The notes below the pieces were generated by a model, which worked only from the letters and a program-made list of their open reading frames with translations, did no database searches and was not told the origin of the DNA. DNA of 64,000 bases from Ectobius pallidus (lineage: Eukaryota > Arthropoda > Insecta > Blattodea > Ectobiidae), in NCBI GenBank assembly GCA_964059195.1, contig CAXKWD010000011.1:11936451-12000450 (forward strand), in the 5' to 3' direction. The position numbers and the translations under genes are program-made. Below, piece after piece: positions 1-11,165 of this stretch. Positions within the stretch are counted from its first letter, which is position 1, and every line of letters begins with the position of its first letter.

Positions 1-566
1 TATGTCCTAATGATTTTATTTGTACAACATACATGAGTTACAGTGCACAATGAAAACATAGTGGAGATTTTCAATGGAAAAGCATTGTGAAAGACTTATA
101 AATTTGAACAGAAACCCCTGGAGTTTACTTAAAGCATGTAAGAGAATCTCTTGGAGATTCAACCAAGCTTTAAATTAAAAAAAAGAAATCCTTTAAATTT
201 GAGAAAACTAAAAAAATGAGGCATTTAAACAAATTAGTAGCAAATTATCATTTTCAAATAATAGCGAAAATTGGCATAAAGGCCCTAACAGAATCCTTTA
301 TTTATCTGCTTTTAAGTGGTAAGCACTTTAATATAGCATACGTAGGGATTCTTTACGGCTTTGGAATAAAATAATGAAGAATCATTAAATGCCTTGTTCT
401 TTCCGAATTCTATTTTCTTCACAATTTATAAAATATTTGAAATATTCTAATATGAATTAACTTGAACATAAGTGCTCCTGTTAATTCATAGTAATTGAAG
501 TATTGACTTCCTGAAATTATGAAATTTAATAAATAAGAAAATAATAGTGCATTACGCAACGAGTCC
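1..566. other. No recognised feature
   Basis: AT-rich sequence. I see no ORF of note, no tandem repeat and no inverted termini in this stretch. Confidence 0.5.
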
Positions 567-574
567 AAAATAAC

Positions 575-1245
575 TAGACCTGGGATTTTAAGGCAAATGC
601 CTATTTTGTTCCTTGACAGTTTTTAAATATGTTGCCATTTCATGATATATCACTTATATTTATAGAGTTTTATAGTGCCCTAAAATGCCTATTTGGACAT
701 TAGGAGCCTATTTTTACTATTTTAGTGCCTAAAATGCCTATTTTGTACATTTAAAATAAAATCCAACTTCTGTAACTTTTACAATCATTTAATGGACATC
801 CCTGAATGAAGAGCAGAACAGCAGAGGGTGGGTTTTTCACAGAAACTTGATTTTCCCGAACATTTGTCGCCCAAGGAATGCTGACTTACGGGGGAGGATT
901 CGCTCAAAACAACAAGTAGCAGGTGTATATAGTAAGAAGAGACATACAGTGTCAATTTTTCATATAATCCAAAACTGTTTTTGATCAATTTATTTTTAAT
1001 TCTGTCTTAATTTTGCATTTATTTCTGTTGAGAATAGGTATACCACTTTTTTACAGTAAAAAAAGATCACGTTACAGTTTAAGAGCATATTGTAGTATTT
1101 TAAAGTCTATTTTGCTGTCTATTTACACATTTTTTAAGATTATTTTATGTGCCTATTTTCTCTTTTGAAAGCCTATTTACTTGTTTTAAAAGCCTATTTT
1201 AGGTGCCTAAAACTATTTTTTGTAGAGCCTAAAATCCCAGGTCTA
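575..1245. mobile_element. hAT-type MITE
   Basis: The ends are inverted: TAGACCTGGGATTTTA on the left and its complement at 1230-1245. They are flanked by near-identical 8-bp repeats, AAAATAAC (567-574) and ATAATAAC (1246-1253), as expected for hAT insertions. The interior has no transposase. It repeats the word GCCTATTT about seven times. Non-autonomous element of about 671 bp. Confidence 0.8.
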
Positions 1246-1253
1246 ATAATAAC

Positions 1254-2815
1254 ATACATTAAGATAACAAGTACGTTTATGAAACGAGCGAAATTTTCAT
1301 ACGAGTGTTAATTACCATGACAGGCAAGTTGCATACGACTTTTTGTTCGACCATAATTAAATGTTTGAGCATTGAGATTTTAGGTTCATTAAAAAACCGA
1401 AATCGGCTGACCTAGCTCAATCAGTTGTTAGAAAGTTCTCGTAGTTCTTGTCTTCTGCTGTAGATGGCAGCTGATGGCGTATATCAAGTCAAAGTTTGTT
1501 CTTGGCATTCTTTCTAAACGAACGGATATTTTACAAGACGAGACTAACTCAATTCAGTATAATATTAAAATTGACACGAACAGAATTTATTTTATTTTAA
1601 ATGCTAGCTGTTTTTTTTACGCAGTTTTGTTTTGTGCTCTTAAGGTTTCAAGAACATTCGATAATAATAGATAACACACCAGTGCTATAATGAAAATCTG
1701 TTTCGAAAGTGATATCAATATGATACCGTTTCGTCACATGTAATAACTTACGTGTATTATAATATGCTCGAACAAAAATATAATTTTCATACGAAAATTT
1801 CGAAATTTTATAAGATAATATTTAAAAACGAAACAAAGATGGATCATTAAAATATATTCAATACTGTATATAGGCCTAAACCATTTGAGAATACATTTCT
1901 ACGCCGCTATATTGAATCCGTAGTACTGATTATGATTATTATTATCTTTTAAAGAAATAAATATTGTGGTGCAATCTTAAAGAAATGATAATGTAAATTA
2001 GGAGTAGAGAATCTTAATTTAGGAAAATATGCGTGGCAGTGAGAATATCTTAAAGTGTGACAAACTTAGCAGAGCTTAGTTGTGTGTGTCCGACCAAAAT
2101 ACAGGGAGGCAGCTAGTTTAAATCCCGATGTCTGTCAATTTCAATGTTGGGGTTGACGGAGTACTTCACTTGCAAATACGAGTGCTTGATTAGGATATAC
2201 TTAACAGCTACACTGAAAGTCCCCAATCCGTTTTGTCTGTATGTTATAAAAGTCTTATGAGGAGGACACCGTTGTGCTGACCATACACACGTGAATACCT
2301 CCAATGGAGGTCCTCCATGTCTTGACACGAGCAGAGGTGATCAGCAGATCTGTGCTACTTTATATTACTAGAGTAACCGATTACTGATTTCCATGCAGAA
2401 AGAATCAGTGTTTGCTGTTCTCCTAGTCCATGGAATGAAAGGAATAATGAATAGGTCATAAGAAAAAAGAGCCCAACTCTACTTTTTCTGATTCACTTTT
2501 TTTGTATATGATTCTACTAGATGTAAGCGCGCATCTGTTGAGAGGAAATGTGTCCCTCCAAACCGAATCTAATCATAGAAAAATTGCTGTTAAAGTTTGA
2601 GTTTACTAGGAGAAGGTCCCTTTTCCAGGATATGGGACGTTCTTCTGTTCACTCTCTTCATCTCATATTCACCTTGCACAGCCTTTGTGTACCTCCATGT
2701 TACCTATACATGCAAATAAAGTCAAATATATTCTTAAAAACACAACTACATTACCTAAAACGTGCTCTTGTCCAATATAAAAGCTTAACTGCGAGCACCT
2801 ATCTTGAAGCATCAA
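1254..2815. other. No recognised feature
   Basis: AT-rich sequence with several short ORFs (for example 2113-2328 minus and 2548-2826 plus) that match nothing I know. One copy of the octamer TAGGCCTA lies at 1871. Confidence 0.4.
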
Positions 2816-3113
2816 TCCGGGCCTAGTAGATGGGTTTTACAGGACGCAAAAATCTTGGGCACGAAGTTCTCCGGGAGGGACTTTCAGCTGGGGGAGGGCC
2901 ATGTCGTAGATTTACGGCACGTAAAAGAACTCCAAGCCTAAATTAAAGCCTCTTTGACAAAATTTTCCGGTCCTTTCAGTCCAAGTAATAACTTAGTTTC
3001 CAGAAGGGGTTTGTGAGGCCTGTTCTCTCACGAAAAATAAGCGTGACAAAATTAGTTTAGACTCTAGGTGCTGAAACCCCTAATTGGAGGCCCTTTGCCC
3101 CACTGTAGGTGTT
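2816..3113 (+). mobile_element. SINE family 2, 5'-truncated copy
   Basis: This matches the reverse complement of 58130-58496 over most of its length, including the shared segments TAGATTTACGGCACGTAAAA and GAACTCCAAGCCTAAATTA. The tRNA-like head present in the other copy is missing here. It ends near the segment GGAGGCCCTTTGCCCCAC. Confidence 0.75.
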
Positions 3114-3919
3114 ACAGGAAAATCAGATCGGATCAGACTAACATAACTGCGGAAGACATTGAGCAAGACATTATGATTATGATACATTATGATTAGAAAC
3201 CGATGTTAGGCAAAATGCATGTTCTTAACCGTTATAGATATCACAAAAATGATTTAATATAAGTTCAATCCACTGCCCTTAGAGCTGTTTTTCAAGTAGT
3301 GAAAACTGCCTATTTTTGTCTATTTCAAGTTATAGTGCCAATAATGCTTATTTCTGGTTTTCCGAGATAAAGAACTATATTTTATTGAAAAATTAGTAAT
3401 ATTTGATAAACACGGTTGAAAAGCACGCAATTTGCATCTCACTAGTTCATGTCATGTAGAAGGCCTACGATACTTAAATTGACTTAAATGTCCACTTTTT
3501 TAGAATTCTTTATTTATCGTATGATGATGAAGATTAAAGTATAAGTGCTTTTACCGCGTTTATCTAGAGGTAGTTGTTTTTATTGTCATACTTCCTCTCT
3601 AATAGGAGACCTAAAAGTGGAAAATTTGAAAAAAATCTCGTTATTATGTGCAATCATTGAATTAGAATTGGCAAAAGTATTGTTTGTTTAAAGTGATACA
3701 GTCCACTAATGAAACTAGCAATACTGTTCATACAGTGTTTTGGTTATGAAACACTATAGGCCTACGTGTATAGTGTTATATTATATGTTAATCTACATGT
3801 ATAAGGTAAGTTATTTTGATTAAATACTGGGTGATTATTTCAATTGATAACAAGAGTGATCCAAAATGTGTTCATATTTCTCGACATGTTGTCTCCTATT
3901 ACATGCTGCTGTGAAGGTT
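3114..3919. other. AT-rich spacer, possibly a decayed MITE
   Basis: No gene is visible. From about 3285 the word CCTATTT recurs, as in the MITE at 575-1245. It recurs again after the hairpin at 3920-4097, up to about 4190, so the hairpin may sit inside a decayed relative. I could not find convincing termini. Confidence 0.25.
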
Positions 3920-4097
3920 TAATGCCGGTTGTCGACCAAGAGCTAAGCTAACTTAGCTTAGCTTAGCTAGCATACAGTGAGGGATTTCATATATAGTTGT
4001 GCTGGATTTTGTCCGCACAACTACATATGAAATCCCGCACTGTATATGAGCTAAGCTAAACTAACTTAGCTTAGCTCTTGGTCGACAACCGGCATTA
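3920..4097. mobile_element. Near-perfect hairpin (foldback MITE)
   Basis: A 178-bp inverted repeat. The left arm starts TAATGCCGGTTGTCGACCAA and the right arm is its complement. Inside are iterations of AGCTTAGCT and then a second complementary pair around GGGATTTCATAT. The arms are close to identical, so the element is probably young. The target duplication is unclear. Confidence 0.8.
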
Positions 4098-4473
4098 GGC
4101 CCTAATTTGATGGTTTTAATGCCTCTTTAAACTGCTTATTCTGCATTTTTTTTATGCTTTCTTCCCTGCCTATTTTGGACTTTTTAAGCACCGGTCTTTA
4201 ATTATGATATTTTCATTGCATATAAATTAATATTTTTATTCCTTTATTTCTATATCTGGTACATATTTTGTATCTAAATAGTAGTAACTGTTCCTTATTC
4301 AGTGATAGCATAATAAAAAGGTATGTTTCCAAAATTTTCTTATTTTAAGTCGTCTAAAGTAAGTCAGCAGAAAAAGGGCCAAATTTGCAGAATTAAAACA
4401 AAGTTGTTTGAAAAACTAAATCATATAGAACATTCAAACATTACATGCTTGACGTGATACCTTATCTACCATC

Positions 4474-4508
4474 AGAGAGAGAGAGAGAGAGAGAGTGAGA
4501 GAGAGTGA

Positions 4509-4546
<38 letters not shown>

Positions 4547-4570
4547 AGAGAGAGGGGGAGAGAGAGAGAA
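4474..4570 (+). repeat. (GA)n microsatellite
   Basis: About 97 bp of GA repeats with occasional T and runs of G. Confidence 0.95.
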
Positions 4571-4571
4571 A

Positions 4572-7080
4572 CATTGAGCTGTACAAATTACAAGAAGTTA
4601 TATAATTCGTTTTTTGTCTCTCCTGAAGTATTTAGAATTGTCAATTTGGGCCCCTTTTCCAGAGACCTAATTTCTTGTTAGTTTTTAAGGTAGGCGTATC
4701 CTCATTGAGATACTCAATATAGCCTAATTTCTGGCCATCTCTAATCTGGATCCATTCAATAGGTTTGTAACAGAGATAAGCGCGAAATTTTAAGAAGCAG
4801 CTTTCCTTAGCTGTATTTATCTTCATAGAATTTTTAATTAACACTATTTGGCTAAGCAAAATATATATCCAGGAAATATCGCGAAATTTGCTGGATTCCA
4901 CGAAATGTGTAAATAAGAGCGAAATACGTCCCCTCCAGGACGAATATTGAGAAATCTGACCGAAAATCTGACTAGAAACAATTGTAATGGTTAGTATTTG
5001 ATATTTCCTTTTCAAATTATCTTAGTAGCCTGCTCTCCTTTTGCGTTATCTCTATGACTGCTGAGAAGTTATAGATACTTGATTCGTAGCTTATGCGGTA
5101 TTCTACAGATTCCCTATTTCATGGTCTGGAATGCGATTGACATGTCTGTTTGCAAATGGCACAAAACTTCCCCCATTAGAAGATGCCACATGTACAAAGT
5201 GATACAAAGAATAAGACTTAGGTTAAAATGAAAATTGAAATTTCGCTGTTACTATGATCCAAAAATTAAAATATCCCTAAATAAGGCATAGGCTTACTGG
5301 AAGCCTAGTTAATTATGTTTTTATTTTTCAACAGAGAAACTAAAATTTATTTCTATTGCCAAATAATGGTTTGCAATAAATTTGTATTTCTCACCACAAT
5401 ATTTTAGTATTAATGTGGGTCTAAATGAAGGAGTAAAGGATTTTCATTGTCAAATGTCTTTACCACTTTAATTCTTTCTAGATTAAGTTGAACATTTTTC
5501 TCTAAATACGTTGCCCAGATACTTAACACAGGCTATTTTACATTGCACTTTGTTTTCATTAAGCATAATGTTAAGTTACCAAGCTATTTCTAACACTTTA
5601 TACATAATCTCATGTTCCTCTTCAGTATCATCAGATTCTTAGGTAGGCTAAATATATATTTTGTTTGCGTCGTAATATAATTTTGAAACTAACATCCTGC
5701 TTGCTTTTAAAGCAGGAAAGCAATCGACACTATAACCCAGTGAATAATGACCGGATAGATAGGAGCGGGGAATTCCCGTACCTCAGTGAATTGTGAGGAT
5801 TTTTGCAGATAGTTTCAGCGGCCGACCTCATTTAAAAAAAAAATCCTGAATGAGCTTTGCGAAAATATTACCTTCCCAAGTTTCACGAAGAAACTGTGAT
5901 TTATATACCAGACCTACTTCTTGGACGTGGAGTAGTCATTTTCCAAATTCAAGTCATTTCTTCGTGTTGGACAATTTGGGGGAGTATGTTGTCTTATACT
6001 TTAATTCCTCAATGCTCAGTGATTCCTTCCAGGTATGTTGTCTGGCAAGTATCACGCACATTTTTATTTAGGCATACTCAACCTTTCAGATAATACCAAA
6101 TATTTTAGTTTTTAGTACATATTTTTGACATTTTAAGCACATAAAAAGTAAATATTTTTATTCTATTCTGTTCCATCTGCCTTCACTATAGTGTCCAGCA
6201 GCTCGGCAATTTAACTCTCATATTGCGACCTAATTCTTCCTACTAAGCTTATTCTACATAATTCGGCATAATGACCTTATTTATTTATTTATTTCCCAAA
6301 TAGTGTAACCCTATTTCACCTTGGTATATTAGGGTTATAGTTATATACAAAATAAATTATGTTTTGTACTAACATTTGGAACTGTAGGTGTGAATTACAA
6401 AATGCTAAGATGGCAAGTAAAGTATACATAATAACTTATTAAATGAATTAGCTTAATAGACTATAAGATGGCACGCAAAATATACTACATAATATAGTAC
6501 ATTAACATTTAACATAACACTTACTTCCTAAATTAATTAACTTAATAAACTAATCACTTAACTGCTAAATTGTTTTGCCCTGTCCTTGTCTACATTTAGA
6601 AGTGCTGCATAATGACCTTTTCTGACAATACTGTATTTAAATGTCCAACTGCGCCATTCATCATGACAACCATGTGTACATTCCCTGTACACAATTATAC
6701 ATTTTTAGGTAACAACTCCATTTATTTGTAGAGGTTTTGGAGGAAACTTTGTAGTGGCGGGTGTAACTAGAATACAGTGTCACAATACGCTTTTTTTTTC
6801 TGGAAGTTTCATTTTTTAATACGAAAAAATCTATTTGTCTGATTTAATTTCACTAAAATTTGCACAGTTGCTCTTAGTTATAATATTTAATGGATGGGCC
6901 ATAATGATACTATTTAACTAAAATGACTAACTTGTAGATAAAAATAATAAGAATACAAAACATAGAATTATAAAAAGGGATAGTTTGCAATTAGGAATAA
7001 GTTCCTCACTTTAGGTGATAATTAATAAATAATTAAGGAATCGCGCACAATGTGCATTATCTTAACCTAAGACTTAACAT
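4572..7080. other. No recognised gene; AT-rich
   Basis: It includes a 124-codon minus-strand ORF (4641-5015) that I do not recognise and do not trust as a gene. A short (TTTA)n tract at about 6280-6298 looks like the A-rich tail of a minus-strand retroelement whose body I cannot identify. Confidence 0.3.
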
Positions 7081-7168
7081 ACCCAGTCCTGAACCCGGGA
7101 AAGGGATTTTTCACTACTGAAAAATCCCCGACCCGGCCGGGAATCGAACCCGGGCCGCCGAAGTGGAA
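7081..7168 (-). mobile_element. tRNA-like SINE head fragment
   Basis: Read on the minus strand, this has a tRNA B-box-like segment, GGGTTCGATTCCCGGCCGGG, followed by a GGGATTTTTCAG-type linker of the kind seen in the other SINEs of the window. No A-box can be confirmed. It ends against the element at 7176. Confidence 0.5.
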
Positions 7169-7175
7169 GGCGATA

Positions 7176-7709
7176 ATTAGAGCCCGGAAGTTTATGAAAA
7201 ATCATATTTCTAATAATGCACCCTACTACATGCTGGTTTTAAAATATGTACAAGACTTGAAAGAAATAACAGAAAATTGACGGTTTCATTTTGCATATTG
7301 TTCCATATTTTGTTACTTTGGCCGTAATGCACCATATTTGCTTGAAACTAAAATATTTATTCATATTTTATTAATTTTTAACATTTTAAAATGCATATTT
7401 CTGACATATAATAAAATATTGTGCCCCTGTTAATTCAAAGATTTAAAGTATTTTTGGATAAGGGAATGTTTTGAGAGCCGACTGTTTAATAATTCACAGT
7501 ACATAGCCAAACGTTTTGGGAACTGATTGTATAATATAAAAGCGACGTTCTAAAAAAGTGTTGTACAGCAATTTATACAACTTCTACTATTTTTTGTAAT
7601 TTATATATTTTTTATAATTCATTGGTTCCGGAGCATATTTACAAATTTTAGAGTATTCTCGTATTTCAATGCATATTACGTCTTCTGATAGAGCATTAAA
7701 TTCTGGGTA
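7176..7709. mobile_element. Possible decayed hAT-like MITE
   Basis: The left end TAGAGCCCGGAAGTTTAT resembles the TAGGGCCCGGATT termini seen elsewhere in the window. The right end is only a weak match. The flanking octamers GCGATAAT and ATGATAAT agree at 6 of 8 positions. Confidence 0.3.
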
Positions 7710-7784
7710 TTAATGATAATCATGATGTGATTCTTTTTAATAATTTATTCATGATACAAATTATGAAGACAGTTACTTACTTAC

Positions 7785-9513
7785 TTACTCACTCAATGAC
7801 AATAGCTAAAGGAGTATTGTTTATTCTATGGAACCCGGAGGTTCATTGCCGCGTTTACATGACCCCGCCATTCAACCCTGTTCTGTGCTAATTACATCCA
7901 ACCATCCCCCGTAAATCCTACTTCCCTTAAATCTATCCTAATATTGTCCTCCCACCTACGTCTAGGTCTTGAAAGTGGCCTTTTCCCTTTGGGTCTTTCA
8001 GTCAATACTTTTGAGATATGTCTTTCCTCCCCCATGTGCACAACACGTCCAGCCCATTTCATCCTCCGTGATTTAATTACTCTTACTATATCCGGTGAAG
8101 AGTACAGGTTATGAAGCTTGTCATTATGCAGTTTCCTCCAGTCCCCATTTTCATCTCTTGTAGGTCCAAATATTCTCCTAAGCACCCTGTTTTCGAATAC
8201 TCCCAGATTATGTTCTTCCCGTAGAGTAAGGGACCATGTCTCACATCCATATAGGACACGGGTAGAATAATCATGTTATAAATGTTTATTTTTAGGTTTC
8301 TAGACAGAAGACGAGAAAATAAAAGTTTGTGAACTGCATAAAAACAAACATTTAACTTCTACTCTAATATTATTTTATCTGCAATTAATTATTGCTTCCA
8401 GATATTTTTAATTCTCCACTTGTATGGTTTACCGGCTATTCTATTTTGTAGGGCATTATATAGTTTCATGACGATATACGTAGTTTTTCTGTATTAATTT
8501 CTTATCCGAAATTCCTGCAGACAACGAAAAGACTTTCTCCATTTCTCTCGATTGCGTTCATATCATCCCCCTAGGGATAAACATAATCTGCACAACTTAA
8601 AATCGGGTGATTGCCATTTAATTCTAAGCCTACCTTGTTTTCCTGAACTTTCCTAATGACAATTCCAAAGCGAAATTATAAAGTAAATGCGATAATGCAT
8701 CTCCGTGCTTCAAACTACTATTAATAGTAGTATGTGATATAAGTTTTCCTACTCTAACTCATCTACAGATTTCATTTAGACATATTTTGATCAACTTAAC
8801 TAACTATTTTGGTATCCCAAACCAGGGCCGTAGCAAGGTCCTTCTGCGCCCTTGGCGAGTTTGACAAATCTGCGCCCTCTAAACAATTTTTTTTAATTTT
8901 TGTAAAATTGTTTATTATTTTAATATAAAAACACTGTTATTATCAAAGAAAACCTAAACCTCAATTTGAAAATGAACTAAGTGTTGGACTTTCAAGGAAC
9001 TAAAATCTTATTTTCAGACGATTGAACTACTTAAAAAAGAATTAAATAATAAAATCTAGAATCAAAAGTAAATTACATAATAGGCCTGAGTCCTACTAAA
9101 ATGATTAACACATTAATATAGGTAAAAGTATTTTTTTGAATAGTTGAACCACTTTCATCTCAATAATAACGTACATTTTAATTTTAATTTTTAAAAATTC
9201 CATACTTTTCATGATTTATGTTATACTCTGTCAGTAAAAAACGTGTTAATTAAAGAACGTTTGTAGACAATCGGCATAATACTACAGATAGTTCATGTGC
9301 AGTAATTTTTAATAACCTGAAAGATTTCTTCCATTAACGTGGAATTATTATTGCTTGATAAATTGCACCAGTCTAAAAAAAGGCGGGATTTTTCATGGTT
9401 AATTTTGCGCTCTCTCTATACCTGCGCCCTTGGCGGGGGCCCATCTCCCCACCGCCTAGCTACGGCCCTGTCCCAAACTCAATGAGGATATTGTACAATA
9501 TGTCTCGCCTAGC
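7785..9513 (-). pseudogene. LINE fragment A: RT C-terminal half to 3' end, split by a MITE
   Basis: On the minus strand the longest open piece (7892-8185) encodes the C-terminal tail of a non-LTR reverse transcriptase protein. The features are a WRKLHNDKLHNLYSSPDIVR segment, a K-S-R-R-M-K-W-A-G-R motif and an R-P-x-R-R-W-E-D-N motif. Upstream sequence up to 9513 matches fragment B at 52585-53652, apart from the MITE at 8823-9470. The 3' end on this strand is a (TAAG)n-like tail (about 7778-7795). Both copies start at the same 5' position. Frameshifts and stops make it non-coding. It looks RTE-like by motif style, but I cannot assign the clade firmly. Confidence 0.8.
8823..9470. mobile_element. 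hAT-type MITE inserted in LINE fragment A
   Basis: The terminal inverted repeats are CAGGGCCGTAGC and GCTACGGCCCTG. The 8-bp target duplication TCCCAAAC is perfect (8815-8822 and 9471-9478). The words CTGCGCCC and TTGGCG occur near both ends. There is no ORF. The 648-bp element interrupts an otherwise continuous LINE alignment, so it is younger than the LINE. Confidence 0.93.
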
Positions 9514-9575
9514 CCTAAGTGAAATGAATAATATGTGTTATAGGAGACCTGAGGCTTTCCCGGCGTAGGTTTCTT

Positions 9576-9692
9576 ATCATGGTCTCTCGGATTCCAACCG
9601 GTGAAAATGTTTGTGTAATCTGAGCTTTCGGCTGTTATTAGCTCGGATTACATAAAAATTTTCACCCGGTTGGAATCCCGAGAAACCATCAT
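9576..9692. repeat. Hairpin (foldback) sequence
   Basis: An inverted repeat with arms of about 52 bp. The left arm includes GGATTCCAACCGG and the right arm CCGGTTGGAATCC. The central loop is about 12 bp. It is probably a foldback MITE or one end of one. Confidence 0.75.
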
Positions 9693-9745
9693 AAATATAT
9701 GTTATAATATAATACGCGTATATTATTATGGCATATTATGACATA

Positions 9746-10474
9746 TTAAGGGGGCTCATACACCAAGAGACCATGCCCGAGCAGGCATTGCAGTAAAAGT
9801 TAAATATCTTCAACACTATTTGCAATAACAAAATGAAATTTTGGATATTAGAAGTGTACACTTGGGGCTTGAGATGTGCATATAAATTATTATAATGTCA
9901 CAAATATGAAGGTTGATATTAGAAAATTAAAATGTTTAATTTTGCAAAATGCGGTACGGCCTAAGAAACTGATTTCTTGCAAAGAGCCAATCTGATTGGT
10001 GTAATATTTTTTTTTATTCACAGCTGACACTATAATCTAGAGGCTAAACCTTCAATGAATTATATGGTATGCCTGATACAATTTTCAGGGACTTTAAAAT
10101 TTCAATATCAAATTGTTACTAATTTTTTCACATTATGTTCACAAGTGAAATAATCTTGCGATACAAATAGATCAGATTATTTAGATGTGTCCTCTAGAAC
10201 ACACAAAAATTTATGTGTGTGCAAAATTTCATGCAATTTGGGCCATTACTTTAAGAGATATTGTGTTTTTTTTGTGTTGAAAATATTAAGTTACGGGAAA
10301 ATTCAACATGCCAATCAACTTGACGCACATACTGGGATTTAAACTTGTATATCTACAGTAAATGACCGAATTTAAATATAAAAATTATAGAGTATGTTCA
10401 GAAAGATGTGTTCTTTAATATGAGTGTAAAAAAATTGAAAATTTTGACACTGGTTGGTGTATGAACCTCCTTAA
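9746..10474. mobile_element. TTAA-flanked (piggyBac-type) MITE
   Basis: The left end is TTAAGGGGGCTCATACACCA and the right end is TGGTGTATGAACCTCCTTAA. The TTAA on both sides fits the target duplication of piggyBac-like elements. The 729-bp length (with TTAA) holds no transposase ORF. Confidence 0.8.
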
Positions 10475-10930
10475 ACTTTTAGGAAGTTAGGAACTTTTAT
10501 GAAAATCCGTCCAGTCAAAGTGAAATTATTCAAGATTTTATAAAATAGGGTTGGCTGGACCAACACCAGTGAGTTGGGTGTGAGGAAGAAGGAAACGAAT
10601 TATTCCACCTTGACCATGGCAAGTTCGCAGTTCCCCCGCCCGCCGCAGCTTCGAAGTTTTGTTACGACTTCATTCTGAGAACCAAAGTACTCGTGTTTAA
10701 AGCCACCACACTTAATTCCAAGTAAAAATAACCTAAGCACGTTGTAAAGAACTAAGAAGACTAGAGTTATGAATACCTTTTTGTGTTATGAGAAAAAACA
10801 GACTTACAAATTCACATGAGCTTTGCATAGAGTTGAATTGCTTTCGTCGGTCCTTAATTAATAAATGAGGTAAAAATACCCTCTCGGCAACAATTATTAT
10901 GATGAATATGAATTGTATTATTTACCCGTG
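10475..10930. other. No recognised feature
   Basis: Spacer between the TTAA MITE and a SINE. No ORF or repeat that I can name. Confidence 0.4.
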
Positions 10931-11165
10931 TGCATGTTTCGATTCCCGATGAAGTCGTTGAAATTTTTCAATTGGCCTAATACTTCTGGTGGCATTATTG
11001 GCCTCGGGTCGACTCAGCCTCTAACAAAAATGAGTACCAGGAGCAATCCTGGGGGTAAAGGCGTCCGGCGCGTAAGGCTGACAACCTTACCACCTTCATG
11101 TGCCGAATGTCCAAAATCTGGGAGCCTCAACCTCCTGGAACCCTCTGGGCCTCCATGGCCTCTAT
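10931..11165 (+). mobile_element. SINE family 1, 5'-damaged copy
   Basis: This matches the complete copy at 28879-29184 from the B-box region (TTTCGATTCCCGATGA) to the final CTCCATGGCCT. The 5' half of the tRNA-like head has been replaced or has decayed. It abuts the 3' tail of the LINE at 11166-13425. Confidence 0.85.

Noticed and set aside
4641..5015. 124-codon minus-strand ORF as a possible gene
   Set aside because: No recognisable domain and ordinary AT-rich composition. No splice or family evidence.
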